9,037 bases of DNA from contig JAUWNF010000106.1 of assembly GCA_030612785.1 (NCBI GenBank), positions 1-9,037 of the forward strand. The letters run 5' to 3'. The notes below the pieces were generated by a model. That model ran no database searches. It saw only the letters and a program-made list of their open reading frames with translations, and was not told the DNA's origin. Position numbers and translations under genes: made by a program. Below, piece by piece: positions 1 to 7,700 of this stretch. The stretch comes from Phycisphaerales bacterium (GTDB taxonomy: Bacteria > Planctomycetota > Phycisphaerae > UBA1845). Each line of letters starts with the position of its first letter. Positions within the stretch are counted from its first letter, which is position 1.

Positions 1-465
1 CCAGCGGTGCACACTGCTGAACCAGGTCAATCCAAGTGCCGGACAAATCCATCAGCGCCGTCAGGTTCTGCCTCGAACTCAGTATCTCCGTCTCGAACCG
101 GCTCACCTGCCTGCCGGCAGGCAGGTCTCGCTGGTGGACGCAGCCTCCTTCTCCTTCGCCCGTCCGCCAACAACTCGACGCATGGCGGGATCAACTCGCA
201 AACGCTCTGCATCGTTGACATCTTCGTAGCCCGCCAACCGTCCGTAGACGCTCTGTCGCAACATGGCCAACACTGTGTGCTGCGTGTTCTTGCCATGACG
301 CGGATCGGACAACACCGTGCTCCCCTTCTCCGTTAAACGGAATGCTTCATCCAGTTCACGAAACGCAAGCAAACCCGCATCACTCGTGATCTTTGCTCCG
401 TGGAATCTGAGCTTGAGCTTGCCGTCGAATTGAACACGAAGTGCTTGTTCTCGCCTGTCACCCAT
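1..465 (-). pseudogene. IS1380-family transposase, frameshifted by a palindrome insertion, partial
   Basis: This is the N-terminal region of an IS1380 DDE transposase, which would cut and paste the element. From ATG at 465 it reads a typical family start: FDGKLKLRFHGAKITSDAGL, then DPRHGKNTQHTVLAMLRQSV, LAGYEDVNDAERL and DPAMRRVVGGRA. After AASTSE (residue ~113) the frame enters a 22-bp palindrome and stops as CLPAGR-stop. The expected continuation is found in another frame at about 106-1: VSRFETEILSSRQNLTALMD followed by LSGTWIDLVQQ. Removing 20 nt restores one continuous protein, so the gene is interrupted, not badly assembled at random. The catalytic residues lie outside the window. An upstream GGGG before the ATG could serve as ribosome binding site. 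A programmed frameshift is possible in principle, but no slippery site is evident. Confidence 0.8.
105..126. repeat. 22-bp perfect palindrome inserted in the transposase gene
   Basis: Each strand reads ACCTGCCTGCC followed by its exact reverse complement, with no central spacer. It sits precisely where the transposase reading frame jumps; the surplus relative to an uninterrupted gene is 20 nt. Both flanking sides encode recognisable IS1380 protein. Only one copy is present in this window. In my recollection the same palindrome is scattered through many environmental bacterial genomes, where it yields peptide pieces such as CLPAGR or ACRQAG. That recollection has not been checked here. Confidence 0.85.
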
Positions 466-560
466 TGGATGCCCCTGTCAAAATGGCCGGAAACTCTTGA
501 ATAATAGGGACAAACTACACGTATCATGCCATCACGACCAATCCATTTGGGAAATCCGGG

Positions 561-1991
561 TCAGAAGAACAGCAACGCCGCGATAAAGACCGGCGTGGCC
601 AACAGCATCAGCAGCGCACAATAACCCATGAACTGCCGCGCGTTGACGCGGGTCAAACCCATCAACGGGATCGCCCAAAACGGCTGAATCATGTTGGTGA
701 GCTGGTCCCCGTAGGCCACCGCCATCACCGTCTGGCTCAACGACAGGTGCAGGTGGTCCGCGGCCGAACACATGATCGGACCCTGTACGATCCACTGCCC
801 CCCGCCGGAGGGCACGAACATGTTCACCAGCGCGGCGCTGAAGAACGTCGCCGCGGGAAACGTCGTTCCCGGCGCGACGCCCAGTGCCTCGCCCCCCCAC
901 TGCGACAGATTCACGAAGAAGTGCGACACCGCCGCCGCCAGTCCCGCCCCTGACATGATGTTCTGGATACCCGCGTAGAGCGGAAACTGAATGACGATTC
1001 CGACAACGGCCTTTCCGCCATCGGCCAGCGCCGCCATGTATGAGACGATGTCGCGGTGCAGCATCAGACCCAGCGTCAGAAACAGCAGGTTGACGAAGGT
1101 CAGGTCCACCGCCCCCCAGTGCTTCTCCCGCACGTGCATCACCAGGGTCGCCAGCGCCACCAATACAATCAAGGCCCGTAACCAACGGGCGCGGTTAAGC
1201 GTGTCCGCCGGAGTCCGTTCCCCCGCGGGCGCCGCGCTACTCTCCAGCGGCCCCACCGATGGGCCCGCCTCTTCCGGCAGCAATTCGCATGTGCCCGGCC
1301 GACCGGCCATACCCCGAACCACCAGGGGAATACCGATAAACAGCACACCGGTGAGCACGAGATTCGTCGGTGACAGCGTGGTATGCTTGATGGTGATGCC
1401 CTCTACCTGGACGCTGACCGACTCGCCGTCGAGTTGCCGTTCGATGGTGATCCCCCCCGTCACCTTGAGGGGGGCTGAGCCGGAGAGCCCACCGTGCCAG
1501 ATCATCATGCCGACATAAGCCGACGCCACGATGAGCGGGTACTGGCAGGGGATCCGCGACCGCGCAAACCGCGTCCGAATCTGCTCGGCCAACAGCCCCG
1601 AAACGATCAGCCCGAAGCCCCAGTTGATCCAGCAGGACACGCAGGAGACCAGGGCGACCAGGAAGACAGCCCCGCGGTTGGTCCGGGCCGTCGCGGCCAG
1701 AGCATCGAGCAAGCGGGTCGCCACCGGCGCCTTGGCCAACCCGAACCCGGTCAGCAGAATCAGACACATCTGCAACGCGAACGCCAGAAAACCGGTACTG
1801 GCGATGCCCTTGATCCACAAACCGGTGACGCCCGTCAGACGCCCGCCCACGCCTGCGTCGCGCAAAGCATCGCTCTGGGGCGCCACCCAGGCGACCGCCA
1901 TGACGAACAGCGTCAGCAGAACCGCCAACACCATCGGATCGGGCAGATACCGTTGCGAGATGCGAGAGAAGAACCGTCCGAGACGTTCCAT
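561..1991 (-). CDS. atoE: Short-chain fatty acid transporter, AtoE family
   Basis: Inner-membrane permease of the AtoE/SCFA_trans family, which imports short-chain fatty acids such as acetoacetate or butyrate. It is 476 aa, compared with about 440 for E. coli AtoE, and runs end to end without visible damage. Family-typical segments are the start MERLGRFFSRISQRYLPDPM, INWGFGLIVSGLLAEQI (residues 122-138), VIQFPLYAGIQNIM (333-346), VPSGGGQWIVQGP (393-405) and AYGDQLTNMIQPFWAIPL (426-443). Many hydrophobic stretches fit a polytopic protein. The extra length is mainly a polar loop near 180-205 and an acidic/Pro-rich loop near 235-265. The start at 1991 is preferred over the longer frame start at 2036 because homology begins there and GAGGAA lies 11 nt upstream; the 2036 start would also lie upstream of the likely transcription start. 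No ato pathway genes are adjacent, so the substrate is inferred from the family only. Mobile-element remnants flank it on both sides. Confidence 0.9.
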   Translation of the reverse strand: MERLGRFFSRISQRYLPDPMVLAVLLTLFVMAVAWVAPQSDALRDAGVGGRLTGVTGLWIKGIASTGFLAFALQMCLILLTGFGLAKAPVATRLLDALAATARTNRGAVFLVALVSCVSCWINWGFGLIVSGLLAEQIRTRFARSRIPCQYPLIVASAYVGMMIWHGGLSGSAPLKVTGGITIERQLDGESVSVQVEGITIKHTTLSPTNLVLTGVLFIGIPLVVRGMAGRPGTCELLPEEAGPSVGPLESSAAPAGERTPADTLNRARWLRALIVLVALATLVMHVREKHWGAVDLTFVNLLFLTLGLMLHRDIVSYMAALADGGKAVVGIVIQFPLYAGIQNIMSGAGLAAAVSHFFVNLSQWGGEALGVAPGTTFPAATFFSAALVNMFVPSGGGQWIVQGPIMCSAADHLHLSLSQTVMAVAYGDQLTNMIQPFWAIPLMGLTRVNARQFMGYCALLMLLATPVFIAALLFF

Positions 1992-2002
1992 AACGGTCGC
2001 GT

Positions 2003-2008
2003 TTCCTC
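2003..2008 (-). promoter_or_regulatory. Ribosome binding site deciding the atoE start
   Basis: The minus strand reads GAGGAA, 11 nt before the ATG at 1991. It supports this start over the in-frame upstream ATG at 2036. Confidence 0.6.
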
Positions 2009-2015
2009 GGCCAGG

Positions 2016-2043
2016 ACCATATCGGCCGCAGCGCAAGTGTCAA
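2016..2043 (-). promoter_or_regulatory. Sigma70-type promoter of atoE
   Basis: A perfect TTGACA (2043-2038) is followed after 16 nt by TATGGT (2021-2016; four of six consensus positions). The inferred transcription start near 2009 leaves a short leader of about 18 nt that still contains the GAGGAA site. The -35 box starts one base after the 18-bp palindrome at 2045-2062. Confidence 0.55.
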
Positions 2044-2138
2044 TCCGCAAACCGGTTTGCGGTGGCCGCCGGAACGTTGCCGATCAGCTTGCCCCAGTCC
2101 TCCAGGGGACGATTCGACGTCATCATCATCGTAGTGCG
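2040..2138 (-). pseudogene. IS21-family IstB ATPase, C-terminal fragment
   Basis: In one minus-strand frame, 2132-2040 encodes TMMMTSNRPLEDWGKLIGNV, then PAATANRFAD and a stop. This matches the C-terminal region of IstB-like helper ATPases of IS21 elements, whose usual form is TSNRPLEDWGKLLGD-x-PAATAILDRFLHH. The match is clear up to PAATA and then breaks off inside the palindrome at 2045-2062, so the last residues are not IstB. There is no room for the Walker A and B motifs or a start codon: upstream the frame is stopped within about 25 bp. It is a dead scrap, not an expressed gene. The match is from memory of the family; no search was run. Confidence 0.6.
2045..2062. promoter_or_regulatory. 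18-bp perfect palindrome, candidate operator of atoE
   Basis: Each half is CCGCAAACC/GGTTTGCGG with no mismatch. It ends one base before the TTGACA box of the atoE promoter, a position suited to a dimeric repressor or activator. The ACCGGT centre and AAAC/GTTT arms resemble operators of LacI-family regulators. No regulator gene is in the window, so the binding protein is unknown. The IstB protein homology fades at this point, so the palindrome probably belongs to the host DNA next to atoE and not to the insertion sequence. Confidence 0.45.
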
Positions 2139-2149
2139 GGGCGTTCCAC

Positions 2150-2333
2150 TGCTTCAAAGACCTTGCCCATCTGCCTGCGGGTGGTGCCGTGGATACGCCG
2201 GTGGGGGGTTTTGGCCTCCGACTTCCTTCAGATTCCGCCTCGTAGCGGACGCCCTTGCCTTTGGCTCGCGGTTCCGGTCATCACGGCCCGCAGAGGACTT
2301 CCACCTCCAAGATTCACGCCAAGCCTGGCGCAC
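2150..2333 (-). mobile_element. Group II intron remnant, 5' part of domain I
   Basis: On the minus strand the block begins with GTGCG (2333-2329), the canonical 5' end of group II introns. It continues with segments I recognise from bacterial intron domain I, such as TTGGAGGTGGAAGTCCTC and GCGGAATCTGAAGGAAGTCG. Small hairpins expected of domain I are visible: CGCCA-GGCT-TGGCG, GAGG-TGGAAGT-CCTC and CCGC-TACGAG-GCGG. No reverse transcriptase frame and no domain V hairpin is present before the IstB fragment and atoE, so only the 5' end survives. The lower boundary is approximate. The block explains most of the 370 bp between atoE and the cysteine-rich gene. Confidence 0.6.
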
Positions 2334-2404
2334 ATAGGAAGACGCCTGGCCGGGACTGGGACCTGGCTAAACACGCACCCGCAGACCATTGAGTTTAGGG
2401 TTCG

Positions 2405-4501
2405 CTAAGGACACGTGAACTCGCCGCAGTCGTCGTACTCGGGGTGCCAGTACCCGCCGGCGCCCAGACAATCTTGCTCGGTGGTGTCGTTGAAGCAAAT
2501 GCTGCCAATGCAACAAGGCGCCGTGAGTGGACAGGTGTTGAACTCGCATGGGATTCCATTACCAGCGTAAACCGAGTTCGGTATCACCGCGCACTCCGCC
2601 TGGGTCAAAACCTGGCATGCGTCGCTCTCGTCGCAGCAGGCGCCGGGACACGGGCTGGGATCGCAGCGCACCCCGGCCGTCCAACTGAAACCGGGCTCAG
2701 TAGAGCAGTCGGCCTCCTCCAGCTCCAGGCAGTAGCTGCCGGCGCAGCAGGCACCGTATGCTAGGCACTCCACCTCCGGGTCTTCGCAGGTGGTCCCGTT
2801 GCCCCAATAGGTGCCGTTGGTGTTGGCGCAGTCGAGTGCATTTGTAAGCATGCACTCGCCGTCGTACAAACAGCAGGCACCGTTGGAACTCAATTCCGGA
2901 CACCCGCCATCGAGCGGGCAGGTCACCAGGCCGTCAGGATAGCAGCGCATACCCTCGCACCAGTCGCCGTACTCGCACTGCACCTCCATCCAGCCGTCGA
3001 AACACGACGAACCCAGACAACAGGAACCCAGCGGGACGCAGTTGGCCAGACCACAGGTGGTGATGTCCGGTTGCCATTCCGCCCCGTATTCAGCTTCGCA
3101 CTCGTCTTCGGTCAGATTGTCCTCGCACGTCCCATCATACTTGCAGCACGGGGCCCGCTCGTAGACGCAGGGATCGCCGTAGCACTGGTCCACATCCTGC
3201 GGTACGCCGAACATCACCTGGAAGTCGGCGAAGTCGCGCAGGTCTATGGTGTCGCTGGCGTCGAAATCGAAGAAGTCCAGGCAGTATTGCGCCGGCGCGT
3301 AGGGGGGCGGGGGGTCCGTGCAGTACACCCCGTTGCTGTCGCAGTCGCATTCCAGCAGGCACTCTTCACCCAACGGGGCGTATAAACCGTTGGTATCACA
3401 GGTCAGCCCGTTGCTGTCGCAAGCGCACACGTCCATGCAGGTCTGCGTGCCCGGGAAGCTGACCGGGCCGTTGCCGTAGGATAAGCAGGTCTGGAATTCG
3501 ATGAAGTCGTCGCCGTCGATGATGCCGTTTGAGTTGAAGTCGCCCATCACGGGGATACCGGAGCTGTTAATCAGTCCCAGATACGTTCCCCCGATATCCT
3601 CGCACACGATCTGCGGATACTGGGCGCAGGTCTCATCGAAGCAGCACACCCCCTCGGGCAAGGGACATGGGAGAACATCGGCGCAGCGGATTCCGTCAAC
3701 CGTGTATTGACCGCCTTTGTTGAAGCAGTCGGATAGCGTCGTTTCGATACACTGCACGCCGAGGCAGCAGGCCCCGGGGGCCGGCTCGAAGCAGACCCGT
3801 TGGGCGTACGCGCCGAGGTATTGCCGCGAGACGCTCTCGGTCTCCTCCATGTCCGCGCAGCCCTTGTTGAGGCCGGCCCAGCCCAGGACCAGTCCGAACT
3901 CCTCTTCGACTCCCGCGGCGTAGTTGACGCTGTCCAGGCCGAAAGTGATCGATACGTCGTCCCAGGCCACGCCCATGAGGTAATAGCGTTCGGGGGTGAG
4001 GACCAGGTCAATCGACCCGGAACTGTAGTAGTCCAGCCCGTCTCCGGACGGCGTCCGCACCCACTCGCCCAGTCGGGTGTACGAGCCGTTGATGGTTTCG
4101 CTCTCGTACACGAAGAAGCACAGCGTCGCCCCGGCCGGTTTGTCCAGCCGCATCTCGAATGAGCACAGCGTTCGCTCGGTGCCATCGGGATCGATCTGGT
4201 AGATATTGCCCCGGAAAACATTCGCGAAGGTGTAGGTGATGAGATAGTCCCCGATGTCGGTGCAAGGGCAGCCCCGCAGCTCGCCGCCGGCCTCGAGCAT
4301 CCCGCGGTCGGATATCTCCGCCGGCATCAGCGGGGGCGCCTTTTTCAGCACCACCGGCACCTGGCCGGCGTTGGGGTTGTCGGTGAGGGGGGTGAATTCG
4401 TTCTTCCCCAGCGCGTAAGCCGAACACCATCCAATCAGCAGCACCGCCACGCTCGCCCGGCGCCCTCGGTGGGCACCTCGGTTTGGAACTAACTGGTACA
4501 T
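2405..4501 (-). CDS. Secreted cysteine-rich repeat protein with two dockerin-like calcium loops
   Basis: No named family recognised. The protein has 698 aa. A signal peptide is visible: basic RGAHRGRR, hydrophobic ASVAVLLIGWCSAYA, with likely cleavage after AYA. Residues ~78-240 look like a beta-rich domain. The rest carries eight units that begin with CC (cysteines at ~245, 286, 452, 494, 543, 585, 622 and 663). The common spacing is CC-x4-5-C-x7-8-C-x13-14-C-x4-6-C. Unit 2 is cut short and unit 4 has extra cysteines. Two EF-hand/dockerin-like loops lie between units 2 and 3: D321-F-N-S-N-G-x2-D329-x2-D332 and D412-F-D-A-S-D-x2-D420-x2-D423. About 66 cysteines in the mature part imply disulfides and an extracytoplasmic location. 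No C-terminal anchor is seen. The start at 4501 is chosen because GGAG lies 6 nt upstream and the signal peptide begins there; in-frame ATGs at 4513 and 4546 lengthen it by 4 or 15 residues. Such units are common in planctomycete secreted proteins; function is unknown. Confidence 0.85.
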   Translation of the reverse strand: MYQLVPNRGAHRGRRASVAVLLIGWCSAYALGKNEFTPLTDNPNAGQVPVVLKKAPPLMPAEISDRGMLEAGGELRGCPCTDIGDYLITYTFANVFRGNIYQIDPDGTERTLCSFEMRLDKPAGATLCFFVYESETINGSYTRLGEWVRTPSGDGLDYYSSGSIDLVLTPERYYLMGVAWDDVSITFGLDSVNYAAGVEEEFGLVLGWAGLNKGCADMEETESVSRQYLGAYAQRVCFEPAPGACCLGVQCIETTLSDCFNKGGQYTVDGIRCADVLPCPLPEGVCCFDETCAQYPQIVCEDIGGTYLGLINSSGIPVMGDFNSNGIIDGDDFIEFQTCLSYGNGPVSFPGTQTCMDVCACDSNGLTCDTNGLYAPLGEECLLECDCDSNGVYCTDPPPPYAPAQYCLDFFDFDASDTIDLRDFADFQVMFGVPQDVDQCYGDPCVYERAPCCKYDGTCEDNLTEDECEAEYGAEWQPDITTCGLANCVPLGSCCLGSSCFDGWMEVQCEYGDWCEGMRCYPDGLVTCPLDGGCPELSSNGACCLYDGECMLTNALDCANTNGTYWGNGTTCEDPEVECLAYGACCAGSYCLELEEADCSTEPGFSWTAGVRCDPSPCPGACCDESDACQVLTQAECAVIPNSVYAGNGIPCEFNTCPLTAPCCIGSICFNDTTEQDCLGAGGYWHPEYDDCGEFTCP

Positions 4502-4506
4502 GGTTG
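4502..4506 (-). promoter_or_regulatory. Intergenic stretch start: ribosome binding region of the cysteine-rich gene
   Basis: The minus strand reads GGGAGCAACC directly before the ATG at 4501, with GGGAG at about 4511-4507 and a 5-nt gap. This favours the 4501 start over the two in-frame upstream ATGs. The rest of the 209-bp gap up to 4710 holds the palindrome at 4684-4695 and AT-rich patches (around 4635-4650) that could hold a promoter. No box pair there is convincing. Confidence 0.45.
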
Positions 4507-4683
4507 CTCCCATTATTCGTAGGACTTCCGTTGCACGCAGACGCAAAGCCGTCTCCGTGCCCCCTCCGGACCCCTCGGGCGCGGTTGGTCACATTATTGT
4601 ACCCTGCACGCTTTGGGGCTTCTAGCACACCTTCTATAATTCGACATTTTGAGTGCGCCGTGTTGGCGGTTTTTCCAGCCACC

Positions 4684-4695
4684 GCAAACGTTTGC
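4684..4695. promoter_or_regulatory. 12-bp palindrome of PurR/LacI-operator type
   Basis: GCAAACGTTTGC is a perfect palindrome and matches the core of known PurR/LacI-family operators. It lies 15 bp beyond the stop of the GspK-like gene and about 180 bp before the cysteine-rich gene, in the only intergenic gap between them. The half CCGCAAAC is identical to that of the palindrome before atoE. No -35/-10 pair is clearly attached, so a regulatory role is a guess. Confidence 0.3.
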
Positions 4696-4710
4696 AATTC
4701 CCGCTTACGC

Positions 4711-7700
4711 TTAGTTCCCTCGCGTGTCGTTATAGGCCCCGACCCGCCGCTCGCCGATCCGCCGCGGCGCGGAGCCGGGCTCGAGGAAGCTCGGCAGACG
4801 ATCCACCGTTTCCTCGAAGCGGATGGCCCGCTTCTCCACCTCCGCGCGATACTCGTTATTCCGGCCGGGGTAACCGCGCACCGTGCCGTAGATCGTCCAG
4901 ATGTTCGACCGCGTGGTCACCCAGTCCTGCAGCGCCACCAGCAGCCCGACGGCCTGAACGTAATCTTCGCAAGGGTAATCCGCCAACCCGGACGGCGTGA
5001 ACTGATCGTCGGGGTACCTGCGGCCGATAACCCCGCTGTCCATCCGCCAGTAGGTAAACTCGTCGCCGTGGATGTTGGTGCCGTTGTCCACAACGCCGAC
5101 GCTCCAATGGCGCACGTTGGCCAACTCGCCCACGGTCAAAAAGCCCGAGCCCTTGCGCAACTGACCATACCACGGCGCGATGTGAGCGCCGTGCATGTCT
5201 TGTGCGGGCGGGAACGTCAGCAGGTTGGGATTGCTGGAGGGCCCCCGTCCGCGGAAATCGCCGGTCTCCTCCACATTGGGGTGGGCGGGGGCGCCGGGGA
5301 TGCGCCAGGCATCGCGATAGGCCACGATCGCCTTGGCCGCCCTTTCCCCGAGCGGAAGCTCCTCAAGCTGGCCCACGGCTCCATAGATAAACATGTGGAT
5401 GACGTCCCGGTAACTCGCGGGCAGCAGGCCCGACTTGGTCAGCGGCAGACCCGCCAACACGGTCCACGGCGCCGCGTTAAGGTTGACGCGCCCGTAGACC
5501 CGGGCACCGGCCAACTGCACCTCGGGCGTGAAGTTCGTGTTCTCGTCGCCGCCCAGGGCGTTGTCCAGCGGCAGGGCGGTAAAGTAATCGAACACGTACT
5601 GTCCCCAGGGCAGAAACTGGTAGCCCATGGGCAACCCGAAGTCGAGTTCGTAGCTGCCGCCCTGCACGATGCGGTGCTTACCGGCCACGTCGAAGAGCGG
5701 CATCCGCCCGTTGTCGATCTGGTACGCATTGCTCATCCATTCCTCGCCCGGATTGTGCGTACCGTGATCTTCGGCGAGGTAGAAGGTGAACGGCGTCGTG
5801 TCGCTATTGGCGTAGCGCATGAGCAGCAGCAGCGTGCCCGTGGTGGGGAACGCGTGCCACAGCCCGTTGTTCGAGTTGGCGAAGTCCACCTGTACCGGCC
5901 GGATGAGCTGCTTGCCGGAAAGCCCGGTTGCGGGTGGAGGATAGACGTCGTCGCCTCTCCATGAATTGACCAACCCCAGCGTGTGCGTGCTCGCGTCCTT
6001 GGCCACCGGCACCACGGCGGTCCAATACGCCGTCGGCGGATTCGTCTCCACCCGCCACATGGCCCGCTCCACGGCTCCTCCGGCCGTATCGCCTGGTTGG
6101 CCGGTGCTATCTGAGCCTGGGAAACTCGAACTCCACGTCCCGATCCCGAACCGATCGGTGATTACTTGCGTGCCCGCTGAATCCGCCCGCACTAGTTCCA
6201 CATCCGAGACGGACGTGAAGAGACCCATGCCCGAAAGTACGGTCGCTCCCGAAACGGCGCTGGCGCCCACTTGACTGCTGACGAAGACGCTGTAGTCCTT
6301 CCCTGTAATAGTCCCGCTCAGCGCTATAGGATTGCCGCCGTCTACCACGAGCGAAAACGGCGTGAGATCCAGCGTGGTATCGTACGGGTTGTAGAGTTCC
6401 ACCGCGCTGAAAGACTGACTCAGGTCCGGCTGACAGAGGGGTGGGGGTGTGCAGCCCGTATACACCACCCAGTTGTATACCTCGGTGATGAACGGTTGGC
6501 GTTCGAGCCCGGCGACGAATTGGCCGGTCGGCCGGCCGTGCGTGTCGATGATGTCGACGTGCGTCGGCAGGTTGTCGGAGTCGGCGAAGTCGATCAGGTT
6601 GGCAGTGAGCGAAGCGGCCGCACGCGCCTTCTGGGTATCGTCCATAGCCGTGGTCGCACTGTCCACATTCCGCAACATCAGCAGGAAGGCGTCCTGGATG
6701 GTGCGGACGAACAGCCCGGCCTTTCGTCGCTTCTTGTCTTCGGACGACGCGAGCCGCGCCTGGAGCGAATTGACCCCGTTGTTGACCGGGTCGCTGTGGG
6801 GATCGTCCAGCAGCGTCGCTTCCAGCGTGGGCAAGCTGATCTGCATCCGGCCTTTGCGCGGGTCGTCGTCCCCGAGCATGATGGGATAGTTGTCGAGGGC
6901 CCACTGGCCGAAGTCGGCCGGGTCGGAGGGATCGTCCTCATCTTCGAGGATCACCTCGATCCATCCGCGCCCGTTACTGCTGGCGTCGGCGGAGACCGAG
7001 GTGCCGTCGCGCAGGAACAGGTCGTCGGTGCTGAGCGTGGTGACGACGTGGCGGCGGTCGTAGCCGCTGAAGTCACTCGGGCCGGTGGTGCTCCGCACCA
7101 TCATCATGTCGAACCAGAACGGCGTGTTAGTCCCTTCGCTCAGGTCGTGGAACCACCAGCGGTACTCGCCGCGGGTCCCGTCGTTCTCGCCGGGGTCAGT
7201 CGCGTGGGGACCGAACAGGGCGTGCTCGAAGACGCTGCGCTCCTGCAACGCGGAGGTGGCCATTCTTCGTGGGGGCAGGCTGCCGCCGCGGTTGCGCAAG
7301 GTCGCTTCCTCGACCTCCGGCGGGTACGGACCGCCGATGCCGTACTGGCGCAGGTCAGCGGCCTCGTCGGGGAACACGGCGTAGACTAGTTCGGGATGGG
7401 CCCAGTTGAGGTCCACCATGCCGCCGTGTGGGACCATGCGCACGCTGAGGAGGAGCCTGTTGGTGCCGGCGTCGGGATCGTTGAGCCGTTCCAAGAGCAT
7501 CTCCCGCGCAGCGGGCGGTATTACGATGGGGCTGCCGTTGGTGGTCAGGTCGAACTCACGACTGTCGGGCACCCCGTCGCCGTCGGCGTCCACCGCAAAG
7601 GGCGGAAGGTCGTTCAGGTTGATCCGCGCCCGCCGCTCGCCGTACTCATCGGGGTCCGTAGGATCGTTGGGCTCGTAATCATAATCCCTCAGCGTGGCGA

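Larger units (their letters stand above)
1..509 (-). mobile_element. IS1380-family insertion sequence, partial (left part only)
   Basis: One end of an IS1380-type element that continues beyond base 1. It contains the N-terminal part of the transposase, read on the minus strand. The outer boundary is placed near 509, where the minus strand reads CCCTATTATTCAAG, resembling the CC(T)-starting terminal inverted repeats of this family. The family assignment rests on the protein. The exact end, and the 4-bp target duplication usual for IS1380, cannot be confirmed because the other end is outside the window. The element sits about 52 bp beyond the stop codon of the transporter gene at 561. Confidence 0.7.

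Noticed and set aside
1237..2157. Minus-strand open frame of 306 codons overlapping atoE
   Set aside because: It is the out-of-frame shadow of atoE; the atoE frame encodes a recognisable transporter and this one does not.
2367..2398. CTAAAC/GTTTAG inverted repeat after the cysteine-rich gene as terminator
   Set aside because: Only 6 bp of stem around a loop of about 20 nt and no T tract; too weak to call.
4502..4546. Longer start for the cysteine-rich protein at 4546 or 4513
   Set aside because: The GGGAG spaced 5 nt before 4501 and the immediate basic-hydrophobic signal peptide favour the short form; the longer forms cannot be fully excluded.
4635..4640. Perfect TATAAT on the plus strand
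   Set aside because: No acceptable -35 box at 16-18 nt and no plus-strand gene follows; AT-rich chance match.
4663..4687. Stem-loop (TTGCGGT/ACCGCCAA) after the GspK-like gene as terminator
   Set aside because: The stem is short with a bulge, the loop is about 10 nt, and no T run follows; it also overlaps the 4684-4695 palindrome.
4483..5964. Long plus-strand open frame of 493 codons
   Set aside because: It lies antisense to the GspK-like gene and the start of the cysteine-rich gene, resembles no family, and is explained by GC-rich codon bias opening the opposite frame.
6271..7389. Plus-strand open frame of 372 codons
   Set aside because: Antisense shadow of the GspK-like gene, Arg/Val/Gly-biased with no domain or signal, and no ribosome site that stands out.
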